A stretch of 41,530 nucleotides of DNA. Source: Solirubrobacterales bacterium (GTDB lineage Bacteria; Actinomycetota; Thermoleophilia; Solirubrobacterales; 70-9). The position numbers were made by a program, and so were the translations under genes. The first letter of the stretch is position 1. Each line of letters starts with the position of its first letter. The DNA is taken from the NCBI GenBank assembly GCA_020438425.1, contig JAGQUQ010000015.1, forward strand, positions 1 to 41,530. Direction: 5' to 3'. The notes beneath the pieces were generated by a model. It was given only the letters and a program-made list of their open reading frames with translations, ran no database searches and had not been told where the DNA came from. This document shows positions 1 through 9,868 of the stretch, one piece after another.

Positions 1-573
1 GCGGGCTACGACTGGGATGGCGTCGCCCACAAGATGAGCGACGACCAGTTCCAGGCGATGCTCGACATTCACACGATCGTTCCGTTCCGGGTCGCCCGGG
101 CGCTCGCTCCTCACTGGCGCGAAGCGGCCAAGGCCGAGGCCGCCGAGGGGAACGAGTACTTCCGCAAGCTGATCAACATCAGTTCGATCTCCGGCACCAT
201 GGGCAACGCCGGTCAGGTCAACTACAGCGCCGGCAAGTCGGCCGTGGTTGGCATGACCAAGACCCTGGCCAAGGAGTGGGGCCAGTTCAAGATCAACGTC
301 AACGCGGTCGCCTTCGGCTTCGTCGAGACCCGCCTGACCGCCGCCAAGGAAGGCGATGCCGAAACGATCAAGGCGCCGGATGGCGAAGAGATCCAGCTGG
401 GAATCCCCGAGCAGATGCGGGCAATGGCCTCGATGATCATTCCGCTTGGCCGCCCGGCCACCCCGGAAGAGGCAGCCGGACCGGTCCTCTTCCTCGGTTC
501 GAACCTCTCGGATTACGTCCACGGTCAGGTCCTGAACGTGACCGGCGGCCAATTCGGAGGCATGTACACCTGA
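1..573 (+). CDS. SDR family oxidoreductase (FabG-like), 5' truncated
   Basis: The frame is open from base 1, so the Rossmann NAD(P)-binding N terminus with its glycine motif lies outside the window. About 190 residues remain. The catalytic part is intact: a Ser-rich strand (NISSISG), then YSAGK supplying the Tyr and Lys of the SDR YxxxK motif, then the NVNAVAFGFVET segment that follows it in 3-oxoacyl-ACP reductase-like SDRs. The C-terminal LNVTGGQ ending is also typical. The likely reaction is NAD(P)H-dependent reduction of a beta-ketoacyl thioester, or the reverse, in the cytoplasm; the substrate cannot be told. The long insert around residues 115-135 (DGEEIQLGIPEQMRAM) is longer than in housekeeping FabG, which argues for a specialised paralogue. 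The gene converges on the M1 peptidase gene across repeat A. Confidence 0.9.
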   Translation, partial: AGYDWDGVAHKMSDDQFQAMLDIHTIVPFRVARALAPHWREAAKAEAAEGNEYFRKLINISSISGTMGNAGQVNYSAGKSAVVGMTKTLAKEWGQFKINVNAVAFGFVETRLTAAKEGDAETIKAPDGEEIQLGIPEQMRAMASMIIPLGRPATPEEAAGPVLFLGSNLSDYVHGQVLNVTGGQFGGMYT

Positions 574-590
574 GGAGGAACCCGGAGTCA

Positions 591-661
591 GAGCCCCTCC
601 CTTCCACCAGTGGATGTGAGAGGGAGGGGCGGGTTTGATTTGGCGCCCCATCCGGGGCGCC
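591..661 (+). repeat. Two-stem repeat, copy A; also bidirectional terminator
   Basis: Stem 1 pairs CCCCTCCCT (594-602) with AGGGAGGGG (621-629). Its 18-nt loop holds a small TCCAC/GTGGA stem. A CGGGTT linker follows, then stem 2 pairs GGCGCCCC (642-649) with GGGGCGCC (654-661) around ATCC. It sits between two converging genes, 18 nt after the SDR stop and 5 nt from the peptidase stop, so it probably ends transcription from both sides. Copies B, C and D share stem 1 and the linker. The loop of copy A matches that of copy C at 15 of 18 positions. Copy A lacks the CTGCAG end seen in B and D. Confidence 0.75.
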
Positions 662-666
662 TTCAT

Positions 667-3586
<2,920 letters not shown>

Positions 3587-4438
3587 CTACCTTCGGCGCT
3601 CTTCGGCCAGCGGTTCGCCACCTTCGCCGACGATCGCGGCGGGCGGCCAGGGTCCGAACCAGTTGTCGCGGGCTCCGTCGAGCGTGATTACCGAACCGGA
3701 ATGGAAAGCCCCGGCGTCAGAAGCGAGGTAGGCGATCAACCAGGCCATTTCCTCGGATTCCCCGACCCGGCCCATCGGGATCGTGTGATGAACCGACTCG
3801 ACGATCTCCTTCGGGTACTTGTTGACGAAGGTGTCGGTGGCGAACTGTCCGGCAGCGATCGAGCAGGTGCGGATGTTGAACCTTGACCACTCGATCGAGA
3901 GGGTCTTCGTCATGTTCTCGACCGCAGCCCGCGCGGCGCCCGAGTGGACCATGCCCGGCATGCCGTTGTGCGGCGAGAGAGTGACGTTCAGGATCGCGCC
4001 CGATTCCTGGGGGATGAAGGCCTTGGTCGCGGCGGCGTGGGTCATCAGCCAGGTGCCGGTCACGTTCAGTTCAATCACGGTGCGAAAGCCCTTGGGGCTG
4101 ATCATCTCGGCCGGGCTGAGGAACTGACCGCCGGCATTGTTGACCAGCACGTCGATCCGGCCATGTCGCTCGACCACCCCGTCGAAGAAGGAATCGATCG
4201 CTTCATCGTCCCGGATGTCGAGCGTGTCGTGCTCGAAGTTTCCGGGCAGGCCGGCTGCGAGCGAAGCGGTTTCCTCGAGCGGTTCCGGGCGGCGGCCGCA
4301 ACCGACCACGGTCGCGCCGAGCCGCACCATCTCCAGGGTTGCTTCACGCCCGAGCCCGGTGCCGGCCCCGGAGAGCACGACCACCTTCCCGTCGAGCAGT
4401 CCATCGCGAAAAATCTGAGAGCGTACGTTTTCACCCAT
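3587..4438 (-). CDS. SDR oxidoreductase, 2,4-dienoyl-CoA reductase-like
   Basis: The 283-residue protein has a complete SDR Rossmann half: GAGTGLG nucleotide-binding motif near residue 24, LDIRD for the adenine pocket, NNAGG near 100, and ELNVTGTW. The usual catalytic Tyr-x3-Lys is absent. The aligned segment reads HSGAARAAVENMTKTL, which matches the HAGAAKAAV-type active site of peroxisomal-type 2,4-dienoyl-CoA reductases except that Lys is replaced by Arg. The family uses NADPH to reduce dienoyl-CoA during unsaturated fatty acid oxidation. The exact substrate is uncertain and the Arg could alter activity. It starts at ATG 4438, with a possible TAGGAT box at 4451-4456. The gene is divergent from the lactonase-like gene. 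Confidence 0.82.
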   Translation of the reverse strand: MGENVRSQIFRDGLLDGKVVVLSGAGTGLGREATLEMVRLGATVVGCGRRPEPLEETASLAAGLPGNFEHDTLDIRDDEAIDSFFDGVVERHGRIDVLVNNAGGQFLSPAEMISPKGFRTVIELNVTGTWLMTHAAATKAFIPQESGAILNVTLSPHNGMPGMVHSGAARAAVENMTKTLSIEWSRFNIRTCSIAAGQFATDTFVNKYPKEIVESVHHTIPMGRVGESEEMAWLIAYLASDAGAFHSGSVITLDGARDNWFGPWPPAAIVGEGGEPLAEERRR

Positions 4439-4543
4439 TGGCTGCGGCGAATCCTATCCCCGGGCGGTCCGGCGGTAAGGTCAGGCCCGTGAGTATCCAC
4501 GCTGAATCAAGGCCGCTTGAGACTCCGCTCCCGGGAGGGAAGG

Positions 4544-4549
4544 AAGGAG
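4544..4549 (+). promoter_or_regulatory. Shine-Dalgarno deciding the start of the lactonase-like gene
   Basis: AAGGAG lies 5 nt before GTG at 4555. An in-frame GTG at 4489 and an ATG at 4339 both lack a comparable site, and 4339 would overlap the divergent SDR gene. Confidence 0.6.
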
Positions 4550-4554
4550 CGACG

Positions 4555-5394
4555 GTGACCGTCGAGCCGATCGTCACCGGAACCTTCAGCAGCCCGCCGA
4601 TTCTGCATGACAGCCCGAAAGGCAAGGCCGGTTCGCTGGCAGTTCTCCGCTCCAGCCGCAAGGAGCGCGAGCCGACTCCGATTCCCTGCTTTCTGATCCG
4701 CCACCCTTCCGCCGGATTGATCCTGGTTGACACCGGCCTTCACCCATCCATCGCTTCCGACCCCGCTTCGAACCTGGGCAAGTTCACCACCTGGCTGATG
4801 CGGCCTCATCAGGAGCCCGGCGAGGACGTGCTCTCGCAGCTCCGGAAGAGAGGAATCGACCCCTCGGAGATCCGCATGGTGATCTTCACTCACCTTCATT
4901 ACGACCACGCTTCGGCAATTTCCGAGTTTCCGGAATCGACTCTGATCGTCAACGAGGTCGAGTGGAAGTACGCGGCGACGGTGCGAAGCCCGGACTTCAA
5001 GGGCTACCGGCGCCAGCAGTTCGATTACGCCTTCGATTTCCGCACGATCTCCTTCGATTCCGACAAGGTCAGTTCCTACGCCAGCTTCGGTCGCACTCTC
5101 GACCTCTTCGGGGATGGCTCGATCCGGATCGCCTTCACCCCGGGCCACTCCCCCGGCCATCAGTCGCTGATCTGCCGCCTCAAGGACCGTGACCTGGTGA
5201 TCAGCGGTGACGCGATCTACGAGAAGAGCAAGCTGGAGCCGGGCGCCAGCCTGCCGGGATCGATGTTCGACGAGCACAACTACAAACGCTCGCTTCAGGA
5301 ACTCCGGCTCTTCAGCCAGACCTACCCGTCAGCCGAAATCACCGCCGGCCACGAGACCGAGTATTACGAGAACGCTCCCGAAGTCTGGGAGTAG
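4555..5394 (+). CDS. Metallo-beta-lactamase-fold hydrolase, N-acyl homoserine lactonase-like
   Basis: From GTG 4555 the product has 279 residues, close to the AHL-lactonase family. All metal ligands of a dinuclear zinc site are visible: HLHYDH (HxHxDH), then the His of TPGHSPGH, then the Asp of SGDAIY, then the His of TAGHETE. The LVDTGLHPS strand that precedes the first motif in lactonases is present. There is no signal peptide, so it acts in the cytoplasm. Lactone hydrolysis (quorum quenching or metabolite detoxification) is the family's best known role. Related proteins act on other esters and lactones, so the substrate is open. It ends 4 nt before the converging PlsC gene. Confidence 0.85.
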   Translation: MTVEPIVTGTFSSPPILHDSPKGKAGSLAVLRSSRKEREPTPIPCFLIRHPSAGLILVDTGLHPSIASDPASNLGKFTTWLMRPHQEPGEDVLSQLRKRGIDPSEIRMVIFTHLHYDHASAISEFPESTLIVNEVEWKYAATVRSPDFKGYRRQQFDYAFDFRTISFDSDKVSSYASFGRTLDLFGDGSIRIAFTPGHSPGHQSLICRLKDRDLVISGDAIYEKSKLEPGASLPGSMFDEHNYKRSLQELRLFSQTYPSAEITAGHETEYYENAPEVWE

Positions 5395-5398
5395 ACGG

Positions 5399-6172
5399 CT
5401 AGGGTTCGATCGTCCGACCGGGGTCGGGCGCTTTCACCTTTTCGCGCAGCGCCTGCTTGACCCCGCGCTGGCCCTTCTCGTCAAGGGCGGTGTACATCTT
5501 CTTGACCTGGTCGAAGACTTCCTTCGAGCAGTCGAGCTGCTGTTCCCGGGTCGGTTCTGCAACGACCGGGAAACTCATCGGCTCGCCGAACTGGACGGTC
5601 ACCTTCGGCAGGACGAGCTTCTTCCACTTGCGCACCGAAGCCGACCCGTGAATCGCAACCGGAACCACCGGGACCCCGTTCTGGAGGGCGATCCGGCCGA
5701 TGCCCGGCTTGGCTTCCCCGAGACCGCCGGTTCTTGAGCGCCCGCCTTCGGCATAGACGAGCACAGCGCCTCCGCGGTCGAAGATCCGGCTGACCGTCTC
5801 GAAAGCCTCTTCGTCCTTGTAGCCGCGACGCACCGGGAAGACCCCGCCGTACTTGAAGATCTGGGTCAGGACCGGTGCCCCGAAAAGCTGGGACTTGGCC
5901 ATGAACCGGATGTGCCGGCGCAGATACACGCCGGCAAAGAAGTGGTCCATGTTGGAGAAGTGGTTCGGAGCCAGCAGGATCGGGCCTTCGGAGGGGACGT
6001 TCTCGGTTCCGATCGCCCGGGTCCGGTAAAGACCGACCGCGATCGGGGTCAGCGCCGCCCGGACCCCGTCATAGACCCAGGTCGGATCGTTGTTCCGGGT
6101 CCACTCGTGGATGTGGTCGAAGTACTCGGCGGGGCGGGGATCCTTGTAAACCTGCGCTTTGATCTCAGACAT
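5399..6172 (-). CDS. 1-acyl-sn-glycerol-3-phosphate acyltransferase family protein
   Basis: The 257-residue protein has the PlsC motifs in order: NHFSNMD (the catalytic His-x4-Asp), a GGVFPVRRG block for the glycerol-phosphate site, then YAEGGRSRTG, the variant of the EGTRS motif, followed by NGVPVVPVAI. PlsC enzymes acylate lysophosphatidic acid at the membrane to give phosphatidic acid. The gene lies 35 nt after glpK in the same direction and is the last gene of a four-gene unit. Its neighbour supplies glycerol-3-phosphate, the backbone for this pathway. No transmembrane helix is obvious apart from one hydrophobic stretch near residue 45-60, so it is probably membrane-associated. Confidence 0.88.
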   Translation of the reverse strand: MSEIKAQVYKDPRPAEYFDHIHEWTRNNDPTWVYDGVRAALTPIAVGLYRTRAIGTENVPSEGPILLAPNHFSNMDHFFAGVYLRRHIRFMAKSQLFGAPVLTQIFKYGGVFPVRRGYKDEEAFETVSRIFDRGGAVLVYAEGGRSRTGGLGEAKPGIGRIALQNGVPVVPVAIHGSASVRKWKKLVLPKVTVQFGEPMSFPVVAEPTREQQLDCSKEVFDQVKKMYTALDEKGQRGVKQALREKVKAPDPGRTIEP

Positions 6173-6207
6173 GGGTTAGCGGTTGTTACCCCATCCGGCC
6201 CTTCGGG

Positions 6208-7656
6208 TTACACGGCCCATTCGCGAGAGCGTTTTACGGCCCGGTGCCAGTCGGCCAGCAGGCTTTCCGCCTCGTCCCGGCTCATCTTCGGTTCGTAGCG
6301 CGCGGCGGGATTCCACATTCCGCGCACCTGTTCGATCGTCCATGCACCGCTGCCGATCCCGGCCAGACAGGCGGCCCCGAAAGCGGTGGTCTCCGAGATC
6401 TCGGGAATCTCTACCGGCACCCCGAGCAGGTCGGCCTGGAACTGCATCAGCCACTTGTTGGCGACCGCGCCGCCGTCCGCCCGCAGGATTTCCAGCCTCT
6501 CGCCGGAAGCATCCTCCTGGGCCCGGACCGCGTCAACGGTCTGGTAGGCGATCGCTTCCAGCGCGGCCCGGGCGAGGTGGGCGCGACCGGTGCCGCGGGT
6601 CAGCCCGACCATGGTGCCCCGCGCGTACGGGTCCCACCATGGTGATCCGAGACCGGTCAGAGCCGGAACGAAATAGACCCCGTCATTCGAGTCGAGCGAG
6701 GCCGCCATCGCCTCGGTCTCTCTGGCGTCCTTGATGATTCCCAGCCCGTCCCGCAGCCACTGAACCGCCGAACCGGTGACGAAGACCGAGGCCTCCAGCG
6801 CGTACTCGGTCTGGTCGTCAATCCCCCAGGCGATCGTGCCGAGCAGCCCCTTCCCCGGTTCCGGCTTCTCCGATCCCGCGTTCAGCAGCACGAAGCTGCC
6901 GGTTCCGTAGGTGTTCTTCGCCATCCCCGGCTGGTGGCACATCTGCCCGAAGAGGGCCGCCTGCTGGTCACCGGCGATCCCGGCCACCGGTACCTCTCCC
7001 CCGAACCCGGTGGTGGTTCCGAAGATCCCGGCCGAGGGCCGCACTTCCGGCAGCGAGTCCGGGCCGACCCCGAAGGCCTCGCAGAGCTCCGTATCCCACT
7101 CAAGCCTGCCGGTGTCGAAGAGCATGGTCCGGGAGGCGTTGGTCAGGTCAGTCACGTGCTCGCCGCACATGCGGTGAACAAGCCAGGAGTCAATAGTCCC
7201 GAAGGCGGCCCGATCGGCACCTTCGACGTTGCGGGTCAGCCACTCGATCTTGGTCGCCGAAAAGTAGGGGTCGAGGACCAGGCCGGTCCGTTCCCGGACC
7301 AGCGGTTCGAGGCCCTCGGCCTTCAGCTCGTCGCAGCGGGCGGCCCCCCGGCGGTCCTGCCAGACCAGCGCCCGGTGAAGCGGCTTGCCGGTTTCCGGGT
7401 CCCAGGCGACAACGGTTTCCCTCTGGTTGGTGATCCCGATCGCGTCGAGATCGGGCCCGCTGATCCCGGCCCCGGCCAGGGCCCGGGCGGCAACTCCCCA
7501 GCTGGTCTCCCAGATCTCTTCCGCGTCATGCTCGACCCATCCCGGCTTGGGAAAGTGCTGGCGGAACTCGGCATAACCCCGGCCACGAATCTTGCCCTCA
7601 TCGTCGAAGACGAGCGCGGTCGAACCGGTAGTCCCCTGATCGATCGCGAGAATCAT
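6208..7656 (-). CDS. glpK: Glycerol kinase
   Basis: Glycerol kinase phosphorylates glycerol with ATP to sn-glycerol-3-phosphate in the cytoplasm. The start ATG 7656 overlaps the stop of the upstream gene (ATGA); an in-frame start at 7788 would add 44 unrelated residues. The product has 482 residues, near the family's 500. It opens with AIDQGTTGSTALVFD, the phosphate-1 motif of FGGY kinases. GITNQRET and WQDRR supply glycerol contacts, GDQQAALFGQ and NTYGTGSF follow, and the C-terminal domain has LRADGGAVANKWLMQ and ETTAFGAACLAG. These are GlpK-specific rather than xylulokinase-like. The gene is flanked by a PlsC-type acyltransferase and a glycosyltransferase instead of glpF/glpD, which suggests lipid synthesis. 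Confidence 0.95.
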   Translation of the reverse strand: MILAIDQGTTGSTALVFDDEGKIRGRGYAEFRQHFPKPGWVEHDAEEIWETSWGVAARALAGAGISGPDLDAIGITNQRETVVAWDPETGKPLHRALVWQDRRGAARCDELKAEGLEPLVRERTGLVLDPYFSATKIEWLTRNVEGADRAAFGTIDSWLVHRMCGEHVTDLTNASRTMLFDTGRLEWDTELCEAFGVGPDSLPEVRPSAGIFGTTTGFGGEVPVAGIAGDQQAALFGQMCHQPGMAKNTYGTGSFVLLNAGSEKPEPGKGLLGTIAWGIDDQTEYALEASVFVTGSAVQWLRDGLGIIKDARETEAMAASLDSNDGVYFVPALTGLGSPWWDPYARGTMVGLTRGTGRAHLARAALEAIAYQTVDAVRAQEDASGERLEILRADGGAVANKWLMQFQADLLGVPVEIPEISETTAFGAACLAGIGSGAWTIEQVRGMWNPAARYEPKMSRDEAESLLADWHRAVKRSREWAV

Positions 7657-8099
7657 CGGCGGCGGATCCTCCCGTTGCGTTTGTCGTCGACCAGCATGGA
7701 ACCGAGGAATCCGAGCGTCCATGCGGGCAGGAAGATGAAGGTGAGAATTATCCACTTCATGTAGAGAGTGAAGTTCTCTCCGCCCCATGCCTCGGCCGGA
7801 ATCGGAGGGTCCACATTCCAGGCCACGAGTACCGGAATTACAAGCGCGAAGAACACCGAGACCGGCGCCCCGGCGGTGGCCCCGTAGACCACGTATCCAA
7901 GCGCGGCCACCGCGATCATCAGCCAGACGCCGAACTCGGAGATGACTCCCGGGTAGTAGTAATCACCGAAAACGATGATCAGCAGAGACTCGTAGGCGAG
8001 AAAGAGTCCGCTGGCGATCAGGAAACGGTTCCAGTTCCGCTCCACCGGATCTCCGGCAGAATCAGCCTCGGCCAGGATCTTCCTAACGCCGCGAGACAT
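7653..8099 (-). CDS. Small multi-pass membrane protein, function unknown
   Basis: This 148-residue protein was not recognised. After a polar N terminus of about 25 residues it has four hydrophobic segments at roughly 27-45 (FLIASGLFLAYESLLIIVF), 55-73, 78-95 and 115-135, and ends with a basic tail (DDKRNGRIRRR) probably in the cytoplasm. It overlaps the glycosyltransferase gene by 17 nt and glpK by 4 nt, so all three are translated together. A role in moving or presenting the lipid product is possible but is only inferred from context. Confidence 0.75.
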   Translation of the reverse strand: MSRGVRKILAEADSAGDPVERNWNRFLIASGLFLAYESLLIIVFGDYYYPGVISEFGVWLMIAVAALGYVVYGATAGAPVSVFFALVIPVLVAWNVDPPIPAEAWGGENFTLYMKWIILTFIFLPAWTLGFLGSMLVDDKRNGRIRRR

Positions 8100-8772
8100 A
8101 CACCCTCGCGAAGTCGATCAGCTGGCGGAAGCGATGGATGAATCCCTTGAAGGTCTTGCCGGTGGCTTTGTGGGCGAGGTCGATCTCGTACTCGCCGAGC
8201 CGGTAGCCGGCCCGGACCGCGTCGATGGTCATGCCGGTCTCCATTCCGTAGGCGGGGGCGAAGGGAAGCACCTCGCGGAGCACCTCGAGTTTCATCGCTC
8301 TCTGTCCGGAGATCGGGGCCTCGGGATCGGCCCCACAACGTTTGCGGATCACCCAGGCCGAGAAACCGAGGGCGAAACCGAAGCCGCCTCCGACCCGTTT
8401 CGCGAACATCGCCACCGCCAGGTCGCACTCGCCGGTCTTGACGGCATCAACCAGCGGGCCGAGTTTGCCGGCCGAGGCGGCGAGGTCGCCGTCGCAGAGC
8501 AGCACGTACCCGGGCAGTTCGGGGTCACTGAGCATCGCCTCGGCGCAGGCGGTCATGTTGCCGCCCTTGCCGTGGGCCCTGCCTCGACGGACCACCTTCG
8601 CGCCGGCGGCCATTGCCGCTTCGGCCGTGCCGTCTTCGGAGGCGTCGTCAGCCACCCAGAGTGACGCCCCGGGAAAGGCGTCCCGCAGAGAGCCGATCGT
8701 GTCGGCGATCACGTCGGCCTCGTTGCGGGCCGCGATCAGGACAGCGAGTGAGTTGACATTGGAACTCTCCAC
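8083..8772 (-). CDS. Family 2 glycosyltransferase
   Basis: The 229-residue protein is a GT-A fold transferase. It begins VLIAARNEADVI, the nucleotide-sugar entry strand of GT2. DDASEDGT follows, and then CDGDLA supplies the metal-binding Asp-x-Asp. The GQRAMKLEVL and GMETGMTID segments resemble dolichyl-phosphate mannose synthase or glucosyl-3-phosphoglycerate synthase-like enzymes. No transmembrane helix is seen. It uses an NDP-sugar in the cytoplasm; the acceptor may be a glycerolipid or polyprenol given the glpK and PlsC genes behind it. It starts at GTG 8772 without a Shine-Dalgarno and with a TAGAGT box 9 nt upstream, so the operon mRNA may be leaderless. Confidence 0.85.
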   Translation of the reverse strand: MESSNVNSLAVLIAARNEADVIADTIGSLRDAFPGASLWVADDASEDGTAEAAMAAGAKVVRRGRAHGKGGNMTACAEAMLSDPELPGYVLLCDGDLAASAGKLGPLVDAVKTGECDLAVAMFAKRVGGGFGFALGFSAWVIRKRCGADPEAPISGQRAMKLEVLREVLPFAPAYGMETGMTIDAVRAGYRLGEYEIDLAHKATGKTFKGFIHRFRQLIDFARVYVSRR

Positions 8773-8781
8773 CGGGAGCGA

Positions 8782-8787
8782 ACTCTA
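8782..8787 (-). promoter_or_regulatory. Putative -10 box, leaderless operon start (GT2-glpK-plsC)
   Basis: TAGAGT on the minus strand ends 9 nt before GTG 8772. No -35 hexamer is convincing. Confidence 0.4.
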
Positions 8788-8803
8788 ACCCGGTCCGTGG
8801 CGA

Positions 8804-8809
8804 TAAAGT
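8804..8809 (+). promoter_or_regulatory. Putative -10 box, leaderless biotin-carrier gene
   Basis: TAAAGT ends 8 nt before ATG 8818, which has no Shine-Dalgarno. Confidence 0.4.
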
Positions 8810-8817
8810 TCCGGCCC

Positions 8818-9030
8818 ATGGCGAACATCGAAGCTCACATCACCGGGAACGTCTGGAAGATCCAGGTCAAGGTCGGGGACGAAGTCTCCGAAGAAGACGA
8901 AGTGATCATCCTCGAGTCGATGAAGATGGAGATCCCGGTCGAGTCCGAGGACGACGGCGTGGTCAAGGAAATCCTCTGCGAAGAGGGTCAGTCCGTGACC
9001 GAAGGCGACGTCCTCATCGTCCTCGAGTAG
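8818..9030 (+). CDS. Free-standing biotin carboxyl carrier domain protein
   Basis: ATG 8818 gives a 70-residue protein that is just one biotinyl/lipoyl domain; an in-frame GTG at 8797 would add seven residues. ESMKMEIP holds the biotinylated Lys (about residue 36) in the standard MKM context. Two Gly-rich turns (VKVGDEV and CEEGQSVTEGD) have the pseudo-twofold symmetry of the fold. It is much shorter than AccB of E. coli because it lacks the Pro/Ala linker. Such minimal carriers serve actinobacterial acyl-CoA carboxylases, carrying CO2 from biotin carboxylase to carboxyltransferase. Neither partner gene is in the window. The next gene begins 21 nt later on the same strand and acts on acyl-CoA, possibly a carboxylated one. 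Confidence 0.9.
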   Translation: MANIEAHITGNVWKIQVKVGDEVSEEDEVIILESMKMEIPVESEDDGVVKEILCEEGQSVTEGDVLIVLE

Positions 9031-9051
9031 CCGGCGCCCGCGCCAGGGCCC

Positions 9052-9867
9052 ATGGCCGACCTGACTTCACTCGAAACCGGTACCGGGAAGGTCCGGCTCG
9101 ACTTCCCGGCCGAGGCGGTAGCCCGTCTCACAATTTCCAACCCCCCCAAGCGGAACGCGCTCGATCACGAGATCCTCGACGCAATCACCGCCACGGTCCC
9201 ACAGCTGGACCAGGGCATCGAGGTCCGCTGCCTGCTGATCACCGGCGAGGACCCGGTCTTCTCGGCCGGCTACGACATCGGCGGCATCCCGGCCGAGAGT
9301 TTCGAGCAGGACGCCGAGGCGCTGGTGGCTCACCCCTTCACCGCCGCCCTCGACGCGATCGAGGCTTTTCCCTGGCCGACCGTGGCCGCGCTGAACGGCC
9401 ACTGCCTGGGCGGGGCGCTGGAGATGGCGGTGACCTGTGACCTGAGGATCTCCGCCCCGAAGGCGAAGATGGGCATGCCGCCGGCCAAGCTCGGCCTGAT
9501 CTACGGCCACACCGGCCTGATCCGCTTCATCCGCACGATCGGCCTGCCCCGCACCCGGGATCTGTTCTTCACCGGCGACATGATGACCGCGGCCAGGGCC
9601 GACGAAATCGGCCTGGTCAACCGGATCTTCGAGGACGACTTCGAAACGGAATCCGTCGGGTTCGCCGCCGGCATCGCCGCCAACGCACCACTCTCGATGA
9701 AGGGCAACAAGCAGGCGATCGGAACGATCACCGAGAACCCGGTCCTCTCCGATGAACAGGTCAAGGAACTGGTCGCCCTCCGCGAATCCTGCTTCGGCTC
9801 CGAAGACTTCCTCGAAGGCATCACCGCCTTCGGCGAGAAACGCAAGCCCAACTGGACCGGCCGCTGA
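9052..9867 (+). CDS. Crotonase-family protein, methylmalonyl-CoA decarboxylase (ScpB)-like
   Basis: The 271-residue protein has the crotonase oxyanion-hole segments: FSAGYDIGG near residue 80 and ALNGHCLGGALEMAVTCD near 120. The second catalytic Glu of enoyl-CoA hydratases is absent: where hydratases read PEIKLG, this protein reads PPAKLGLIYGHTG. That variant, and the C-terminal SEDFLEGITAFGEKRKPN, resemble E. coli ScpB (methylmalonyl-CoA decarboxylase) as I recall it, rather than a hydratase. The pairing with a biotin carrier fits acyl-CoA carboxylation chemistry. Other crotonases (isomerases, hydrolases) share these features, so the substrate is tentative. Its stop lies one base from the stop of the converging GH3 gene. 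Confidence 0.83.
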   Translation: MADLTSLETGTGKVRLDFPAEAVARLTISNPPKRNALDHEILDAITATVPQLDQGIEVRCLLITGEDPVFSAGYDIGGIPAESFEQDAEALVAHPFTAALDAIEAFPWPTVAALNGHCLGGALEMAVTCDLRISAPKAKMGMPPAKLGLIYGHTGLIRFIRTIGLPRTRDLFFTGDMMTAARADEIGLVNRIFEDDFETESVGFAAGIAANAPLSMKGNKQAIGTITENPVLSDEQVKELVALRESCFGSEDFLEGITAFGEKRKPNWTGR

Positions 9868-9868
9868 T

